Assembly (NCBI GenBank): GCA_041687455.1
Contig: JAWLBY010000005.1
Location: forward strand, 172,270-236,269
DNA length: 64,000 bases
Source of the DNA: JAWLBY01 sp041687455
GTDB taxonomy: Bacteria > Pseudomonadota > Gammaproteobacteria > Xanthomonadales > Xanthomonadaceae
Reading direction: 5' to 3'
The notes below the pieces were generated by a model. It searched no databases, was not told the DNA's origin, and was given only the letters and a program-made list of their open reading frames with translations. Shown one piece after another: positions 43,897 through 52,871 of the stretch. How positions within the stretch are numbered: the first letter of the stretch is position 1; every line of letters starts with the position of its first letter. A program made the position numbers and the translations under genes.

Positions 43897-45374
43897 GGAT
43901 TGGCCAGCCGTCGCAGCGGCCCGAACAGATCGCGGGCGAGCAGGCCGCGCGCGCCGTCCGCCGCGGCCAGATCGCCGGCCGCGGCGTGCAGCAGCGCACC
44001 GGTCACCGCGGCCTCGAATGCTGGCCAGCGCTGCGCCAGCAGCCCGGCGATCACGCCGGTCAGCACGTCGCCCATGCCGCCGCTCGCCATGCCCGGGTTG
44101 CCGGCATCGATGATCCGCGGCGCCTCGCCCGGCCCGGCGACCAGCGTCCCGGCGCCCTTCAGCACGACGACCGATTGATAGCGAGCAACCAACTGCTCCG
44201 CGGCGCCGAACCGGTCGGCCTGCACCGCCGCCGCCGACGGCATCCCGAGCAACCGGGCCGCCTCGCCCGGATGCGGTGTCAGCACCTGTCCGGCCAGCGG
44301 TCGCGGCTCGGCGGCGAGCAGGTTCAGCGCATCGGCGTCGAGCACCATCGGCCGCTCGAAGCCGAGCAGGCGTGGAAACAGATCGCGCCCCCATTCGCCG
44401 GTGCCGAGGCCGGGGCCGAGTGCCAGCACGTCGATCCGGTGCAGCAGGTCGACCGGCAGCTCGCCATGATCGCTGCACCAGGTCATGCACTCCGGCACCG
44501 CGGCCAGCAGGCCACCGCGGTGGGCACTGCGAGTCAGTGCGCTGACCAGCCCGGCGCCGACCCGCAGCGCCGCCTCGGCAGCGAGCCGCAGCGCACCGCC
44601 GAAGCCGAGATCGCCGCCGACTACCAGCACATGGCCGTGCTCGCCCTTGTGTGCATTCGGATGTCGGGGCGGGAATGCCTGCTGCAATGCGTCGGCGTCG
44701 AGCCGCCACGCCGCGACTGGCTGGCCTTCGAACACCGCCGCGGCGACACCGAGCGGGTCGACCTCGATCACGCCGCAGTGATCACGCGCCACGCTGGTGT
44801 ACAGCCCGCGCTTGCCGGCGATGAAACAGAGCGTGCGCTCGGCGTGCACTGCATTTCCAGGCACGGCGCCACGATCGGCGTCGACGCCGGACGGCACGTC
44901 GAGCGCGAACACCGGCGCAGGATGCGCGTTGATCGCATCGATCAGCGCCGCGGCTGCTGCGTCCGGCGGGCGGCACAGGCCGATCCCGAACAGCGCGTCG
45001 ACGATCAGTTCGGCCGTTGGCAATGCGGCATCGGGCGCGAACGCGAGCGCTGCGCCGCCCGCTTCGGACCAGTCGTGCTGGGCCTGCCGGGCGGCGGCGT
45101 CGGCCGGCACCCGCGACTGCAACGCCAGCAGTTGCACATCGAAGCCGGCCGCTCGCGCCAGCCGCGCCAGCACGTAGCCATCGCCGCCGTTGTTGCCGCC
45201 GCCGCAGACGACCAGCAACCGTCGCGCCTGCGGCCAATGCCGGCGCAGGCGTTCGAATGCAGCCGCGCCGGCCCGGCACATCAGCGTGTAGCCATCGATG
45301 CGTTCGTGCTGGATCGCCGCGCGGTCGATCTCGCGCACGGTATCGCAGCGGTACAGCGGCTGGGGGATCGGCAT
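43893..45374 (-). CDS. nnrD: Bifunctional NAD(P)H-hydrate epimerase / ADP-dependent dehydratase
   Basis: 493 residues, a fusion of the YjeF N-terminal epimerase (about 1-215; VVCGGGNNGGDGYVLARL, LIVDALFGIGL) and the C-terminal dehydratase (about 225-493; HKGEHGHVLVVGGDLGFGGALRLAAEAALRVGAGLV, LTPHPGEAARLLG, NPGMASGGMGDVLTG). It repairs hydrated NADH and NADPH. The order nnrD-tsaE-amiC-mutL and divergent queG is conserved in gammaproteobacteria. A TAGAAT hexamer lies only 6 nt before the ATG, so its transcript may be leaderless. Confidence 0.97.
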   Translation of the reverse strand: MPIPQPLYRCDTVREIDRAAIQHERIDGYTLMCRAGAAAFERLRRHWPQARRLLVVCGGGNNGGDGYVLARLARAAGFDVQLLALQSRVPADAAARQAQHDWSEAGGAALAFAPDAALPTAELIVDALFGIGLCRPPDAAAAALIDAINAHPAPVFALDVPSGVDADRGAVPGNAVHAERTLCFIAGKRGLYTSVARDHCGVIEVDPLGVAAAVFEGQPVAAWRLDADALQQAFPPRHPNAHKGEHGHVLVVGGDLGFGGALRLAAEAALRVGAGLVSALTRSAHRGGLLAAVPECMTWCSDHGELPVDLLHRIDVLALGPGLGTGEWGRDLFPRLLGFERPMVLDADALNLLAAEPRPLAGQVLTPHPGEAARLLGMPSAAAVQADRFGAAEQLVARYQSVVVLKGAGTLVAGPGEAPRIIDAGNPGMASGGMGDVLTGVIAGLLAQRWPAFEAAVTGALLHAAAGDLAAADGARGLLARDLFGPLRRLANP

Positions 45375-45380
45375 GCGTCG

Positions 45381-45386
45381 ATTCTA
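45381..45386 (-). promoter_or_regulatory. Candidate nnrD -10 box directly before the start codon
   Basis: TAGAAT on the minus strand ends at 45381, only 6 nt before the first base of the ATG at 45374. A start site at normal distance would coincide with the start codon. Confidence 0.4.
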
Positions 45387-45513
45387 TGCCGGGCGGTCGC
45401 GACGGCGACACGCGGCAGTTCGGCACGGTCGGACACCGTTGCGCCACGGTCGCCGTTGCAACAGGCTATGCGACCCTCGTCAGCGGCACCGGGCCGCGAC
45501 GCCGCGCACCGCC

Positions 45514-46593
45514 ATGGATCCCGTTTCGTTCGACTACCGCGCACTTGCCGCACAGATCCGCGACTGGGCGGCCGAGCTCGGCTTCCAGGCGGTCGGCATC
45601 GCCGACGTCGCACTCGATGCCGATGCGGCACACCTCGACGCGTGGCTGGCGAACGGCTTCCACGGCGACATGGATTACATGCAGCGGCACGGCACGCGCC
45701 GGTCGCGACCGGACGAACTGGTGCCCGGCACCGTGCGGGTGATCTCGGCACGGATGGACTACTGGCCCGGCGGCAGCGAAGCCCCGGCAGCAGTGCTCGC
45801 CGATCCCGAGCGCGCCTACATCTCGCGCTACGCGCTCGGCCGCGACTACCACAAGCTGCTCCGCCGCCGGTTGCAGCAACTGTCCGAGCGCATCGCCGGC
45901 ACAGTCGGCCCGTTCGGTTATCGCGTATTCACCGATTCGGCGCCGGTGCTGGAAAAAGCCCTGGCCCGCAACGCCGGACTCGGCTGGATCGGCAAGCACA
46001 GCAACCTGATCGACAAACGCAGCGGCAGTTATTTTTTCCTCGGCGAGATCTACACCGACCTGCCACTGCCGGTCGACGCGGCAGCCACCGAACATTGCGG
46101 CACCTGCACGCGCTGCCTGCCGGCCTGCCCGACCGGCGCGATCGTCGCGCCGTATCAGGTCGACGCACGGCGCTGCATTTCCTACCTGACGATCGAACTG
46201 CACGGACCGATTCCCGAGCCGCTGCGCCCGGCGATCGGCAATCGGATCTATGGCTGCGACGACTGCCAGCTCGTCTGCCCGTGGAACAAGTTCGCCCGGC
46301 TCAGCGCCGAACCGGATTTCCGCGCCCGCCACGCGCTCGACGACGTCCGCCTGATCGAGCTGTTCAACTGGGACGAAGCGACCTTCCTGAGTCGCACCGA
46401 AGGCTCGGCGATCCGCCGGATCGGCTGGGAACGCTGGTTGCGCAACATCGCGGTCGCGCTCGGCAACGGTCCGCCGAGCGAGCAGGCAATCGCGGCGCTG
46501 CTGCGCCGAGCCGAGCATCCGTCGGCGCTGGTCCGCGAGCATGTGCAATGGGCGCTGGCGCGTCTGCAGTCGGCAGCGGCCACTGCCGACTGA
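45514..46593 (+). CDS. queG: Epoxyqueuosine reductase
   Basis: A 359-residue cobalamin and Fe-S enzyme for the last step of queuosine synthesis in tRNA. Signatures are YHKLLRRRLQQL, FTDSAPVLEKALARNAGLGWIGKHS, two cluster motifs CGTCTRCLPACPTGAI and CDDCQLVCPWN, and a C-terminal HEAT-like extension (LLRRAEHPSALVREHVQWAL). The start at 45514 matches the family N-terminus (DYRALAAQIRDWAAELGFQAVGI). It is divergent from nnrD and converges with pgi, three bases between stops. Confidence 0.97.
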   Translation: MDPVSFDYRALAAQIRDWAAELGFQAVGIADVALDADAAHLDAWLANGFHGDMDYMQRHGTRRSRPDELVPGTVRVISARMDYWPGGSEAPAAVLADPERAYISRYALGRDYHKLLRRRLQQLSERIAGTVGPFGYRVFTDSAPVLEKALARNAGLGWIGKHSNLIDKRSGSYFFLGEIYTDLPLPVDAAATEHCGTCTRCLPACPTGAIVAPYQVDARRCISYLTIELHGPIPEPLRPAIGNRIYGCDDCQLVCPWNKFARLSAEPDFRARHALDDVRLIELFNWDEATFLSRTEGSAIRRIGWERWLRNIAVALGNGPPSEQAIAALLRRAEHPSALVREHVQWALARLQSAAATAD

Positions 46594-46596
46594 TCG

Positions 46597-48117
46597 TCAA
46601 CGGCGACGGCGGATCTCGCCGAGCAGTTCGGCCGTGACCGGGTCGGACGGCAGCGCTGCCGAGTCGTCTCCAACCGCCGGCAGCAAGCGACCGGCGATCG
46701 TCTTGCCGAGTTCGACTCCCCACTGGTCGAACGCATCGATCTGCCACAGCACCGACTGCAGGTAGACGCTGTGTTCGTGCAGCGCCAACAGCGCCCCGAG
46801 CGATTCCGGCGTCAACGCGTCGAGCAGCATCAGCGTGTGCGGCCGGTTGCCGGGGTAGTGCCGGTGCGGATCATCGCTGGCCGAACCGTTGGCGAGTGCC
46901 TCGCTCTGCGCCAGCAGATTGGCCAGCAGTGCGTGGTGGTTGTCCGGATGGGCATGGTCGGGCCGCACGACGCCGATCAGGTCGGCCGGCAAGGTGTCGG
47001 TGCCCTGGTGCAGGGCCTGGAAGAAGCTGTGCTGGCAGTCGGTTCCGGCTCCACCCCACAGCACCGGCACGGTGCCACAGCCGACCGGCAGGCCATCGCG
47101 ACGCACCGACTTGCCGAGGCTTTCCATCGTCAACTGCTGCAGATAGGCCGGCAACAGCCGCAGACGCTCGTCGTAAGGCAGGATCGCGTGGCTGTCGTAC
47201 CCGAGTGCGTTGCGGTTCCAGATCGAGGTCAGCGCCTGACGGACGACCAGATTGTCGGCCAGCGGCGTTTGCAGCGCGTGGCGGTCGATCATCGCGGCAC
47301 CCGAATGCAGCCGATCGAATCCGTCGGCGCCGATCGCGAGCCGGATCGCGAAGCCGACCGCCGACCACAACGAGTAGCGGCCACCGACCCAGTCCCACAT
47401 CGGCAACACCTGGGCGGCCGGCACACCGAACGCGGCGGCCCGCTCGACATTGGCCGACACCGCGTACAGATGCCGGGGATCACCGAGCCAGTCGCGCAGC
47501 AGTGTTCCGTTCAGCAGTGTTTCCTGGGTGCCGAAACTCTTTGACACCAGTACCGCGGCGCTGCGTCGCGGCTCCAGTGTCGCCAGCAGGTGCTGCGCTG
47601 CGTGACCGTCGACGTTGCTGAGGAAATGGATCCGGAAGCGCCCGGCGCCATGATCGCGCAACGCATCGACCGCCAGCCGCGGTCCGAGATCGGATCCGCC
47701 GATACCGACGTTGACGATGTCGGTGACCTCGCTGGCGATCAGCGCGTCGGCAAGCGCCTCGATCCGCTCGCGGGCGGCCAGCGCCTGCTGCTGGGCGGCG
47801 CGGGCAGCGGGCCCGTTGCCGATTTCGCCACGCAGCGCGGTATGCAGCGCGGCGCGCTGCTCGGTGAAGTTGACCGGCTCGCCGTCGACCAGCGCCTGCA
47901 GTGCCTGCGGCCAGCGCGCGCCGTCGGCGATCTGCAGCAAGGCCTGCCAGGCCGGGCCGTCGATCCGCTGTCGGGCATAGTTCGCATACAGCGGCCCGAC
48001 CCGCCACGCCAGCGATCGACTGCGGCCCGGATCGTCGACCGCCAGCGCAGTCAGCGGACGATCGAGCAGTCGCGCGGCCTCGAAAGCCAGCGTGTCGAGC
48101 CAGGCAGAGGTCTGCAT
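46597..48117 (-). CDS. pgi: Glucose-6-phosphate isomerase
   Basis: A 506-residue glycolytic enzyme. Signatures are VNVGIGGSDLGPRLAVDAL, LVSKSFGTQETLLNG, the catalytic-region WDWVGGRYSLWSAVG, PVLWGGAGTDCQHSFFQALHQG and the C-terminal DQWGVELGKTIA with its catalytic lysine. The start at 48117 (MQTSAWLDTLA) is preferred; 56 upstream codons contain no family match. It follows the pan genes on the same strand as in many gammaproteobacteria, but a terminator separates them, so it is probably transcribed on its own. Confidence 0.97.
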   Translation of the reverse strand: MQTSAWLDTLAFEAARLLDRPLTALAVDDPGRSRSLAWRVGPLYANYARQRIDGPAWQALLQIADGARWPQALQALVDGEPVNFTEQRAALHTALRGEIGNGPAARAAQQQALAARERIEALADALIASEVTDIVNVGIGGSDLGPRLAVDALRDHGAGRFRIHFLSNVDGHAAQHLLATLEPRRSAAVLVSKSFGTQETLLNGTLLRDWLGDPRHLYAVSANVERAAAFGVPAAQVLPMWDWVGGRYSLWSAVGFAIRLAIGADGFDRLHSGAAMIDRHALQTPLADNLVVRQALTSIWNRNALGYDSHAILPYDERLRLLPAYLQQLTMESLGKSVRRDGLPVGCGTVPVLWGGAGTDCQHSFFQALHQGTDTLPADLIGVVRPDHAHPDNHHALLANLLAQSEALANGSASDDPHRHYPGNRPHTLMLLDALTPESLGALLALHEHSVYLQSVLWQIDAFDQWGVELGKTIAGRLLPAVGDDSAALPSDPVTAELLGEIRRRR

Positions 48118-48557
48118 TCGAACGCATCTCCGTTGCGGTGGGGCGCCCGGGTGCTGTTGCCAATTCGCAACAACCCAAACCATGGCGCGGTCCGGACAGT
48201 ATAGGCAGCGACCGGCTGTCTCACCGCTGAGTCCGAACGATGCAGGAAATGCCTTGTACTTCAATGCATTGCGGGATTCGCTCAAGAACCGTGGGCGAAA
48301 AAAAACCCTCGTCTTCGACGAGGGTCAGATCGGAGTGACGATTACCAAACAATGCGCCCTGCTGCCGCCGGAGTTCGCGCATGGCGCGGAGATCCGTCGG
48401 CGTGGTCAATTTACGACAGCGGTACGAAAAACGCAACAGATCGTTTGCCGATACCGGGCCGCCTCGATCAATGACGCAGATCGCCGTGAATCCCGGGCCT
48501 GGCAGCTGTACGCGAACGGCGGCCGGCCGGACGCGCCGTCAGAAGCTGAACGGCGCG
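48118..48557. other. Intergenic region between panC and pgi
   Basis: 440 bp with no supportable gene. It holds the intrinsic terminator at 48298-48325 and presumably the pgi promoter downstream of it. In many related genomes panD lies between panC and pgi; no frame here matches PanD. Confidence 0.6.
48298..48325 (-). terminator. Intrinsic terminator of the pcnB-folK-panB-panC transcript
   Basis: A perfect 9-bp stem (ACCCTCGTC with GACGAGGGT) and 3-nt loop, followed on the minus strand by eight consecutive T residues. This is the best intrinsic terminator in the window and faces transcripts arriving from panC. Confidence 0.92.
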
Positions 48558-49430
48558 CTACGGCTCGTCTGCGGCGATGTTGTCGATCAGCCGGGTCCGG
48601 CCGATCCGGGCCGCCGCCAGCGCGACCAGGTCCGGCACCGTCACGGCCGGACCGCCGAGCGGGTGTTCGAGCGCCGATTCGGCACGCAGTACCGCGTAAT
48701 CGGGCTGGAGCCCTGCCTGCTGCAGCCGCTCGCCCGCGATGGCCTCGATCGCCTCGACGGCCTCGCCTCGGCGGGCGGCCTCGAGCATGAAACGCAGGGT
48801 TCGCGACAGCTCGGCGGCGCGCTCCCGCTGATCGGGTTCGAGATACTGGTTGCGGGAACTCATCGCCAGTCCGCTCGGCTCGCGGCGGGTCGCCGCTGCG
48901 ACGATCTCGACCGGCAGCGCCACGTCGCGGACCAGTCGACGGATCACCTGCAGTTGCTGCAGATCCTTGCGACCGAATACCGCGACGTCCGGCTGCACCA
49001 TGTTCAACAGCCGCAGCACGATCGTCGCGACGCCGGCGAAGTGGCCGGGCCGGAACGCGCCGCACAGCACCTCGGACAAGCCCGGCACCTCGACCCGCAC
49101 GGCACCGGCCGGGCCGTACGGGTACATCGTCGCCACATCCGGCACGAACAGCGCGGCGCAGCCGGCACGCGACAGCCCGGCGGCGTCCTGCTCCGGCGTG
49201 CGCGGGTAACGATCGAAATCCTCGTTCGGACCGAACTGGGTCGGATTGACGAACACGCTGGCGACCACCCGGTCGGCCCGCGCACGTGCAAGTTCGATCA
49301 GGCTGTAATGGCCGGCGTGCAGGTTGCCCATGGTCGGAACGAATCCGACCCGCAAACCGTCGCGGCGCCATTCGCCGACCTGCGCGCGCAGCGCGGCCAC
49401 GCTGTCGAAGATGTGCATCGCGTCGTTCAC
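48558..49430 (-). CDS. panC: Pantothenate synthetase
   Basis: 290 residues; condenses pantoate and beta-alanine with ATP. Signatures are VPTMGNLHAGHYSLI (HIGH-like ATP-binding motif), VFVNPTQFGPNEDFDRYPRT, FRPGHFAGVATIVLRLLNMVQPDVAVFGRKDLQQL and GLAMSSRNQYL. The ATG at 49430 overlaps the panB stop (ATGA); the Met at 49418 (MHIFDSVAAL) is an alternative closer to the usual family start. It is translationally coupled to panB. Confidence 0.97.
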   Translation of the reverse strand: MNDAMHIFDSVAALRAQVGEWRRDGLRVGFVPTMGNLHAGHYSLIELARARADRVVASVFVNPTQFGPNEDFDRYPRTPEQDAAGLSRAGCAALFVPDVATMYPYGPAGAVRVEVPGLSEVLCGAFRPGHFAGVATIVLRLLNMVQPDVAVFGRKDLQQLQVIRRLVRDVALPVEIVAAATRREPSGLAMSSRNQYLEPDQRERAAELSRTLRFMLEAARRGEAVEAIEAIAGERLQQAGLQPDYAVLRAESALEHPLGGPAVTVPDLVALAAARIGRTRLIDNIAADEP

Positions 49431-50251
49431 TCGAAGCAGTGCTCGGCGGCCGGGAAGCTGCCGTCCTGCACTGCGGCGAGGTACGCGCGCACGGCACCGT
49501 CGACGGAACCGCCGACGGCGAGAAAGTCACGAACGAAACGCGGCCGCCGGCCCGGCGTGACGCCCAGCAGGTCGTGCAGCACCAGCACCTGGCCGTCGCA
49601 CTCGGGGCCAGCGCCGATGCCGATGGTCGGGATCGGCAGCGCCGCCGTGACCTCGGCCGCCAGTGCGCGCGGCACGCACTCGAGCACCAGCAGCTCGGCG
49701 CCGGCTTCGACCACCGCCTGCGCCTCGGCCCGCAGCCGGTCGGCAACCGCCTGCTCACGCCCCTGCACCTTGAAGCCACCGAGCCGGTGCACCGACTGCG
49801 GGGTCAGCCCGAGATGCGCGCAGACCGGAATCTCGCGCTCGGTCAGGAAGCGGATCGTGTCGATCACGTGGCCACCGCCCTCGAGCTTGACCATCGCCGC
49901 GCCGCCCTGCCCGATCAGCCGGGCCGCGCCATCGAGCGCACGCTCGGCCGTCGCGTAGCTCGCGAACGGCATGTCGGCGATCAGCAACGCCCGCGACGCG
50001 CCTCGCGCGACCGCCCGTGTGTGGTACAGGACGTCGTCGACGCTGACCGACAGCGTGGTGCGTGCACCCTGCACGACCATGCCCAGCGAATCGCCGACCA
50101 GCAACATGTCGACCCCGGCCGCATCGAGGCAGGCGGCGAAGCTGGCGTCGTAGCAGGTCAGCATGCTGAGCCGGCGGCGCTCGGCCTTTCGGCGGCGCAG
50201 CGACGGCACGGTGACGGGAGGTTGCGGCGGCACGGACTCGGCGGCGTACAT
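49427..50251 (-). CDS. panB: 3-methyl-2-oxobutanoate hydroxymethyltransferase
   Basis: A 274-residue TIM-barrel enzyme that makes ketopantoate, the first committed step to pantothenate. Signatures are MLTCYDASFAACLDAAGVDMLLVGDSLGMVVQG, VKLEGGGHVIDTIRFL, PVCAHLGLTPQSVH and PTIGIGAGPECDGQVLVLHDLLG. It lies 211 bp downstream of folK, a wider gap than elsewhere in this operon, and overlaps panC. Confidence 0.98.
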   Translation of the reverse strand: MYAAESVPPQPPVTVPSLRRRKAERRRLSMLTCYDASFAACLDAAGVDMLLVGDSLGMVVQGARTTLSVSVDDVLYHTRAVARGASRALLIADMPFASYATAERALDGAARLIGQGGAAMVKLEGGGHVIDTIRFLTEREIPVCAHLGLTPQSVHRLGGFKVQGREQAVADRLRAEAQAVVEAGAELLVLECVPRALAAEVTAALPIPTIGIGAGPECDGQVLVLHDLLGVTPGRRPRFVRDFLAVGGSVDGAVRAYLAAVQDGSFPAAEHCFE

Positions 50252-50462
50252 GGTTCATTGCTCGTGAAGGGCCGGGAACGGCACAGGCCGACCGGGCCGC
50301 GATGGGGCGCTAGTGACCTGTTCCGCAGGCTCGCCGGATAACGGACGATCGATCCTCCCGGCGAAGGCCCGGAGCCGGACCGACCTTCGAAAACAGCAGG
50401 ATCGGCCGCGGCGGTCGCCGGAACGACGGCCCGGATCGGTGCAGGACGTCGCAGGACAACGT

Positions 50463-50951
50463 CTAGCCTAGCGCTTCGACGCTGGAGCGATCCAGTCGAC
50501 GGCACAGGTCGCGCAGCGCGCCATGTCCGGGGACGTGCAAATCCGGCGCCAGCTCGGCCAACGGAACCAGCACGAACGGCCGCTGCGGCAGGCGTGGATG
50601 CGGCACCTGCAGTTGCTCGGTGTCGAGCTGCAGATCACCGTACAGCAACAGGTCGAGATCGAGCACGCGCGGCCCCCAGCGCTCGCGACGCTCGCGTCCG
50701 GCCGCCTGCTCGATCGCCAGCAGGCCCTGCATCAGCGCGTCCGGCGGCAATGCCGTGACGATCTCGGCGACCGCATTGATGAAATCCGGCTGCGCGATCG
50801 GACCCCACGGCGCGCTGCGATAGAAGGTCGAGCACGCCTGCAGCCGGGTTTCGGGCAACGACTCGATGGCGGCCAGCGCACGACGCAGCTCAGCAACCGG
50901 ATCGCCGAGATTGCCGCCGAGTCCGATGAATGCGCGAACCGCGACGCTCAT
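50463..50951 (-). CDS. folK: Hydroxymethyl-dihydropterin pyrophosphokinase
   Basis: 162 residues; transfers pyrophosphate to 6-hydroxymethyl-7,8-dihydropterin in folate synthesis. Signatures are FIGLGGNLGDPVAELRRAL, STFYRSAPWGPIAQPDFINAV, and RERWGPRVLDLDLLLYGD, with PHPRLPQRPFVLVPLAEL at the C-terminal side. Its ATG overlaps the pcnB stop at 50948 (ATGA), the standard pcnB-folK coupling of gammaproteobacteria. Confidence 0.97.
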   Translation of the reverse strand: MSVAVRAFIGLGGNLGDPVAELRRALAAIESLPETRLQACSTFYRSAPWGPIAQPDFINAVAEIVTALPPDALMQGLLAIEQAAGRERRERWGPRVLDLDLLLYGDLQLDTEQLQVPHPRLPQRPFVLVPLAELAPDLHVPGHGALRDLCRRLDRSSVEALG

Positions 50952-52360
50952 GCCTGCGGCGGAGACTCGGCGCGGTCACGCGGCCGACGCCGCCGGCGAC
51001 GCCGCTTGGCCGGCGGCTCGGCAGTCGCCTGGCTGACCAGCCGATCGCCGAGCTCGTCCGGAGCAAGCTGTTGCGCATCGCGCCAGAACAGCGCTTCCGC
51101 TTCGAGCTCCGGCACCACTGCAGCCCGCAGTTCGAGGAAGTCGAACCCGGCGCGGAAGCGCGGATGCGACAACAGGCGGAACACCCGCTTGCGCTGCCGC
51201 GACGCAAAGCGCGACTGCATGAGCCAGATCTCCTGCATCGGCAGGCTGAAACGCCGCGGGATCGCCACTCGTTCGGTTTCGCGCAGCAGCACGCGATCGG
51301 CCGCACGCTGTTCGGCGACCGCCATCTCGAAGCCGTCCTGCAGCATCCGCTGCAGCGTGCCGGCATAGGCCGGCCACAACAGCGCGGCGAACAGGAACGC
51401 CGGCGTCACCGGACGGCCTTCGGCCACCCGCCGGTCGGTATTGCGCATCGCCTGCAACACCAGCGCCCGGCACAGTCCGCTGGCATCGGCGGCGATTGCG
51501 CGCGCGGTGTCCGGCAAGAGCGCCGGAATCAGTCCATGTGCCTCGAGTGCGAGATAGCTCGCCTCGGCATGGCCGGCCATGAACAGTTTCTGCGACTCGT
51601 CGAACAGGCGTGCACTCGACACCGTTTCGAGCAGACCGGCCAGCCGCGGAATCGGTTCGGCGGCCGACGGGTCGATCGAGAAACCGAGCTTTGCCGCCAG
51701 CCGTACCGCGCGCAGCATCCGGACCGGATCCTCGCGGTAACGCGCTTCGGGATCGCCGATCAGGCGCAGCACGCGACGCTCGACATCCTCGAAGCCGCCG
51801 ACGAAGTCGCGCACCGAAAAATCGTCGATCGCGTAGTACAGCGCGTTCGCGGTGAAGTCGCGGCGCACCGCGTCTTCCTCGATCGAGCCGTAGATGTTGT
51901 CGCGGATCAGTCGGCCGTCTGCCAGTTCGCGATCGCCGCTGCCGTCGTCGCCGTGCGCACGGAACGTCGCGACCTCGACGATCTCCGGCCCGAAGATCAC
52001 ATGCGCGAGGCGGAAACGGCGGCCGATCAGCCGGCAGTTGCGGAACAACTGCTTGACCTGCTCGGGCGTCGCGTCGGTCGCGATGTCGAAGTCTTTCGGC
52101 GCGCCACCGATCAGCAGGTCACGCACCGCGCCGCCGACCAGATAGCCGGAGAAGCCCGCATCGCGCAATCGATACAGGACACGCAACGCATTGGGACTGA
52201 TCTGTTTGCGCGATATGCAGTGCGAATCACGCGGAATCACGCGTGCTGTCACGCGGCTGGGCTCGATGTTGGAATGCACGGCGTCCTGATCGACCGGCGG
52301 GCGATGGATCGGCAACGTTGGCGCCGACGCCGCCCGGTGGGCAAGAAGATCGGGCAGCAA
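50948..52360 (-). CDS. pcnB: Poly(A) polymerase I
   Basis: Up to 470 residues. The nucleotidyltransferase domain reads GYLVGGAVRDLLIGGAPKDFDIATDATPEQVKQLF with catalytic acidic residues in DFDIATD, followed by RRFRLAHVIFG and RRDFTANALYYAI; the C-terminal arm is very Arg-rich (KRRRRRRRPRDR), as in E. coli PcnB. The enzyme adds 3' poly(A) tails that promote RNA decay. The conserved part begins near VIPRDSHCISRKQISPNALRVLYRL. The true start may be a GTG at 52279 rather than the ATG at 52360, which I cannot decide. First gene of pcnB-folK-panB-panC. Confidence 0.95.
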   Translation of the reverse strand: MLPDLLAHRAASAPTLPIHRPPVDQDAVHSNIEPSRVTARVIPRDSHCISRKQISPNALRVLYRLRDAGFSGYLVGGAVRDLLIGGAPKDFDIATDATPEQVKQLFRNCRLIGRRFRLAHVIFGPEIVEVATFRAHGDDGSGDRELADGRLIRDNIYGSIEEDAVRRDFTANALYYAIDDFSVRDFVGGFEDVERRVLRLIGDPEARYREDPVRMLRAVRLAAKLGFSIDPSAAEPIPRLAGLLETVSSARLFDESQKLFMAGHAEASYLALEAHGLIPALLPDTARAIAADASGLCRALVLQAMRNTDRRVAEGRPVTPAFLFAALLWPAYAGTLQRMLQDGFEMAVAEQRAADRVLLRETERVAIPRRFSLPMQEIWLMQSRFASRQRKRVFRLLSHPRFRAGFDFLELRAAVVPELEAEALFWRDAQQLAPDELGDRLVSQATAEPPAKRRRRRRRPRDRAESPPQA

Positions 52361-52387
52361 GCGCCCGAAGATTCCCGTGCGCGATGA

Positions 52388-52416
52388 TTGCGCTGTTTTC
52401 GGGATCCCGCTATCCT
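52388..52416 (+). promoter_or_regulatory. Candidate promoter of tRNA-Glu
   Basis: TTGCGC (52388-52393) and TATCCT (52411-52416) are separated by exactly 17 bp, followed by a GC-containing discriminator, about 28 bp before the tRNA. This also lies in the divergent gap to pcnB. Confidence 0.5.
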
Positions 52417-52444
52417 AGCCGTTCTGCTTCGCGCTGTTCAACGC

Positions 52445-52520
52445 GCTCCCTTCGTCTAGTGGTCCAGGACATCGCCCTCTCAAGGCGGGAACACGAGTTC
52501 GAACCTCGTAGGGAGCGCCA
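52445..52520 (+). tRNA. tRNA-Glu (anticodon CTC)
   Basis: 76 nt with encoded CCA. The acceptor stem GCTCCCT pairs with AGGGAGC (52510-52516), discriminator G52517, then CCA. The anticodon loop is CTCTCAA with anticodon CTC at 52479-52481, which reads GAG. The T arm contains GTTCGAA. The overall sequence parallels bacterial tRNA-Glu (CTTCGTCTAG-GGxCCAGGAC D-arm). It lies 27 bp upstream of fdxA on the same strand, with no terminator between. Confidence 0.97.
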
Positions 52521-52547
52521 TTTCTTCTCTCTGCTGCGAGTCGCACG

Positions 52548-52871
52548 ATGCCCTTCGTCGTTACCGAGAACTGCATCAAGTGCAAGTACACCGATTGCGT
52601 CGAAGTCTGCCCGGTCGACTGTTTCCACGAGGGCCCGAATTTCCTCGTGATCGATCCGGAAGAGTGCATCGACTGCACGCTGTGTGAGCCGGAATGCCCG
52701 GCCAATGCCATCTTCCCGGAGGATGACGTGCCGGCCGGCCAGGAGCAGTTCATCGCGCTCAATGCCGAGCTCGCGAAGGACTGGCCTGTGATCACGACCC
52801 GCAAGGACGCCCCGCCGGATGCCGCCGAATGGGACGGCAAGCCGGGCAAACTGCCGCTACTCGAACGCTGA
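52548..52871 (+). CDS. fdxA: Seven-iron ferredoxin
   Basis: A 107-residue ferredoxin with one 3Fe-4S and one 4Fe-4S cluster: ENCIKCKYTDCVEVCPVDCF (first cluster, spacing typical of FdxA) and ECIDCTLCEPECPANAI (second cluster). The C-terminal extension (AELAKDWPVITTRKDAPPDA) is typical of the proteobacterial FdxA type. It is a soluble electron carrier. Probably co-transcribed with the upstream tRNA-Glu. It converges with bamC across a 308-bp gap. Confidence 0.96.
   Translation: MPFVVTENCIKCKYTDCVEVCPVDCFHEGPNFLVIDPEECIDCTLCEPECPANAIFPEDDVPAGQEQFIALNAELAKDWPVITTRKDAPPDAAEWDGKPGKLPLLER

Noticed and set aside
43809..46637. Plus-strand open frame of over 900 codons across nnrD and queG
   Set aside because: It runs antisense to nnrD and out of frame through queG, both firmly identified; no start signal or domain.
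48221..48436. Small minus-strand frame in the panC-pgi gap as panD or a leader gene
   Set aside because: It contains the intrinsic terminator within its sequence and has no Gly-Ser processing site or other PanD feature.
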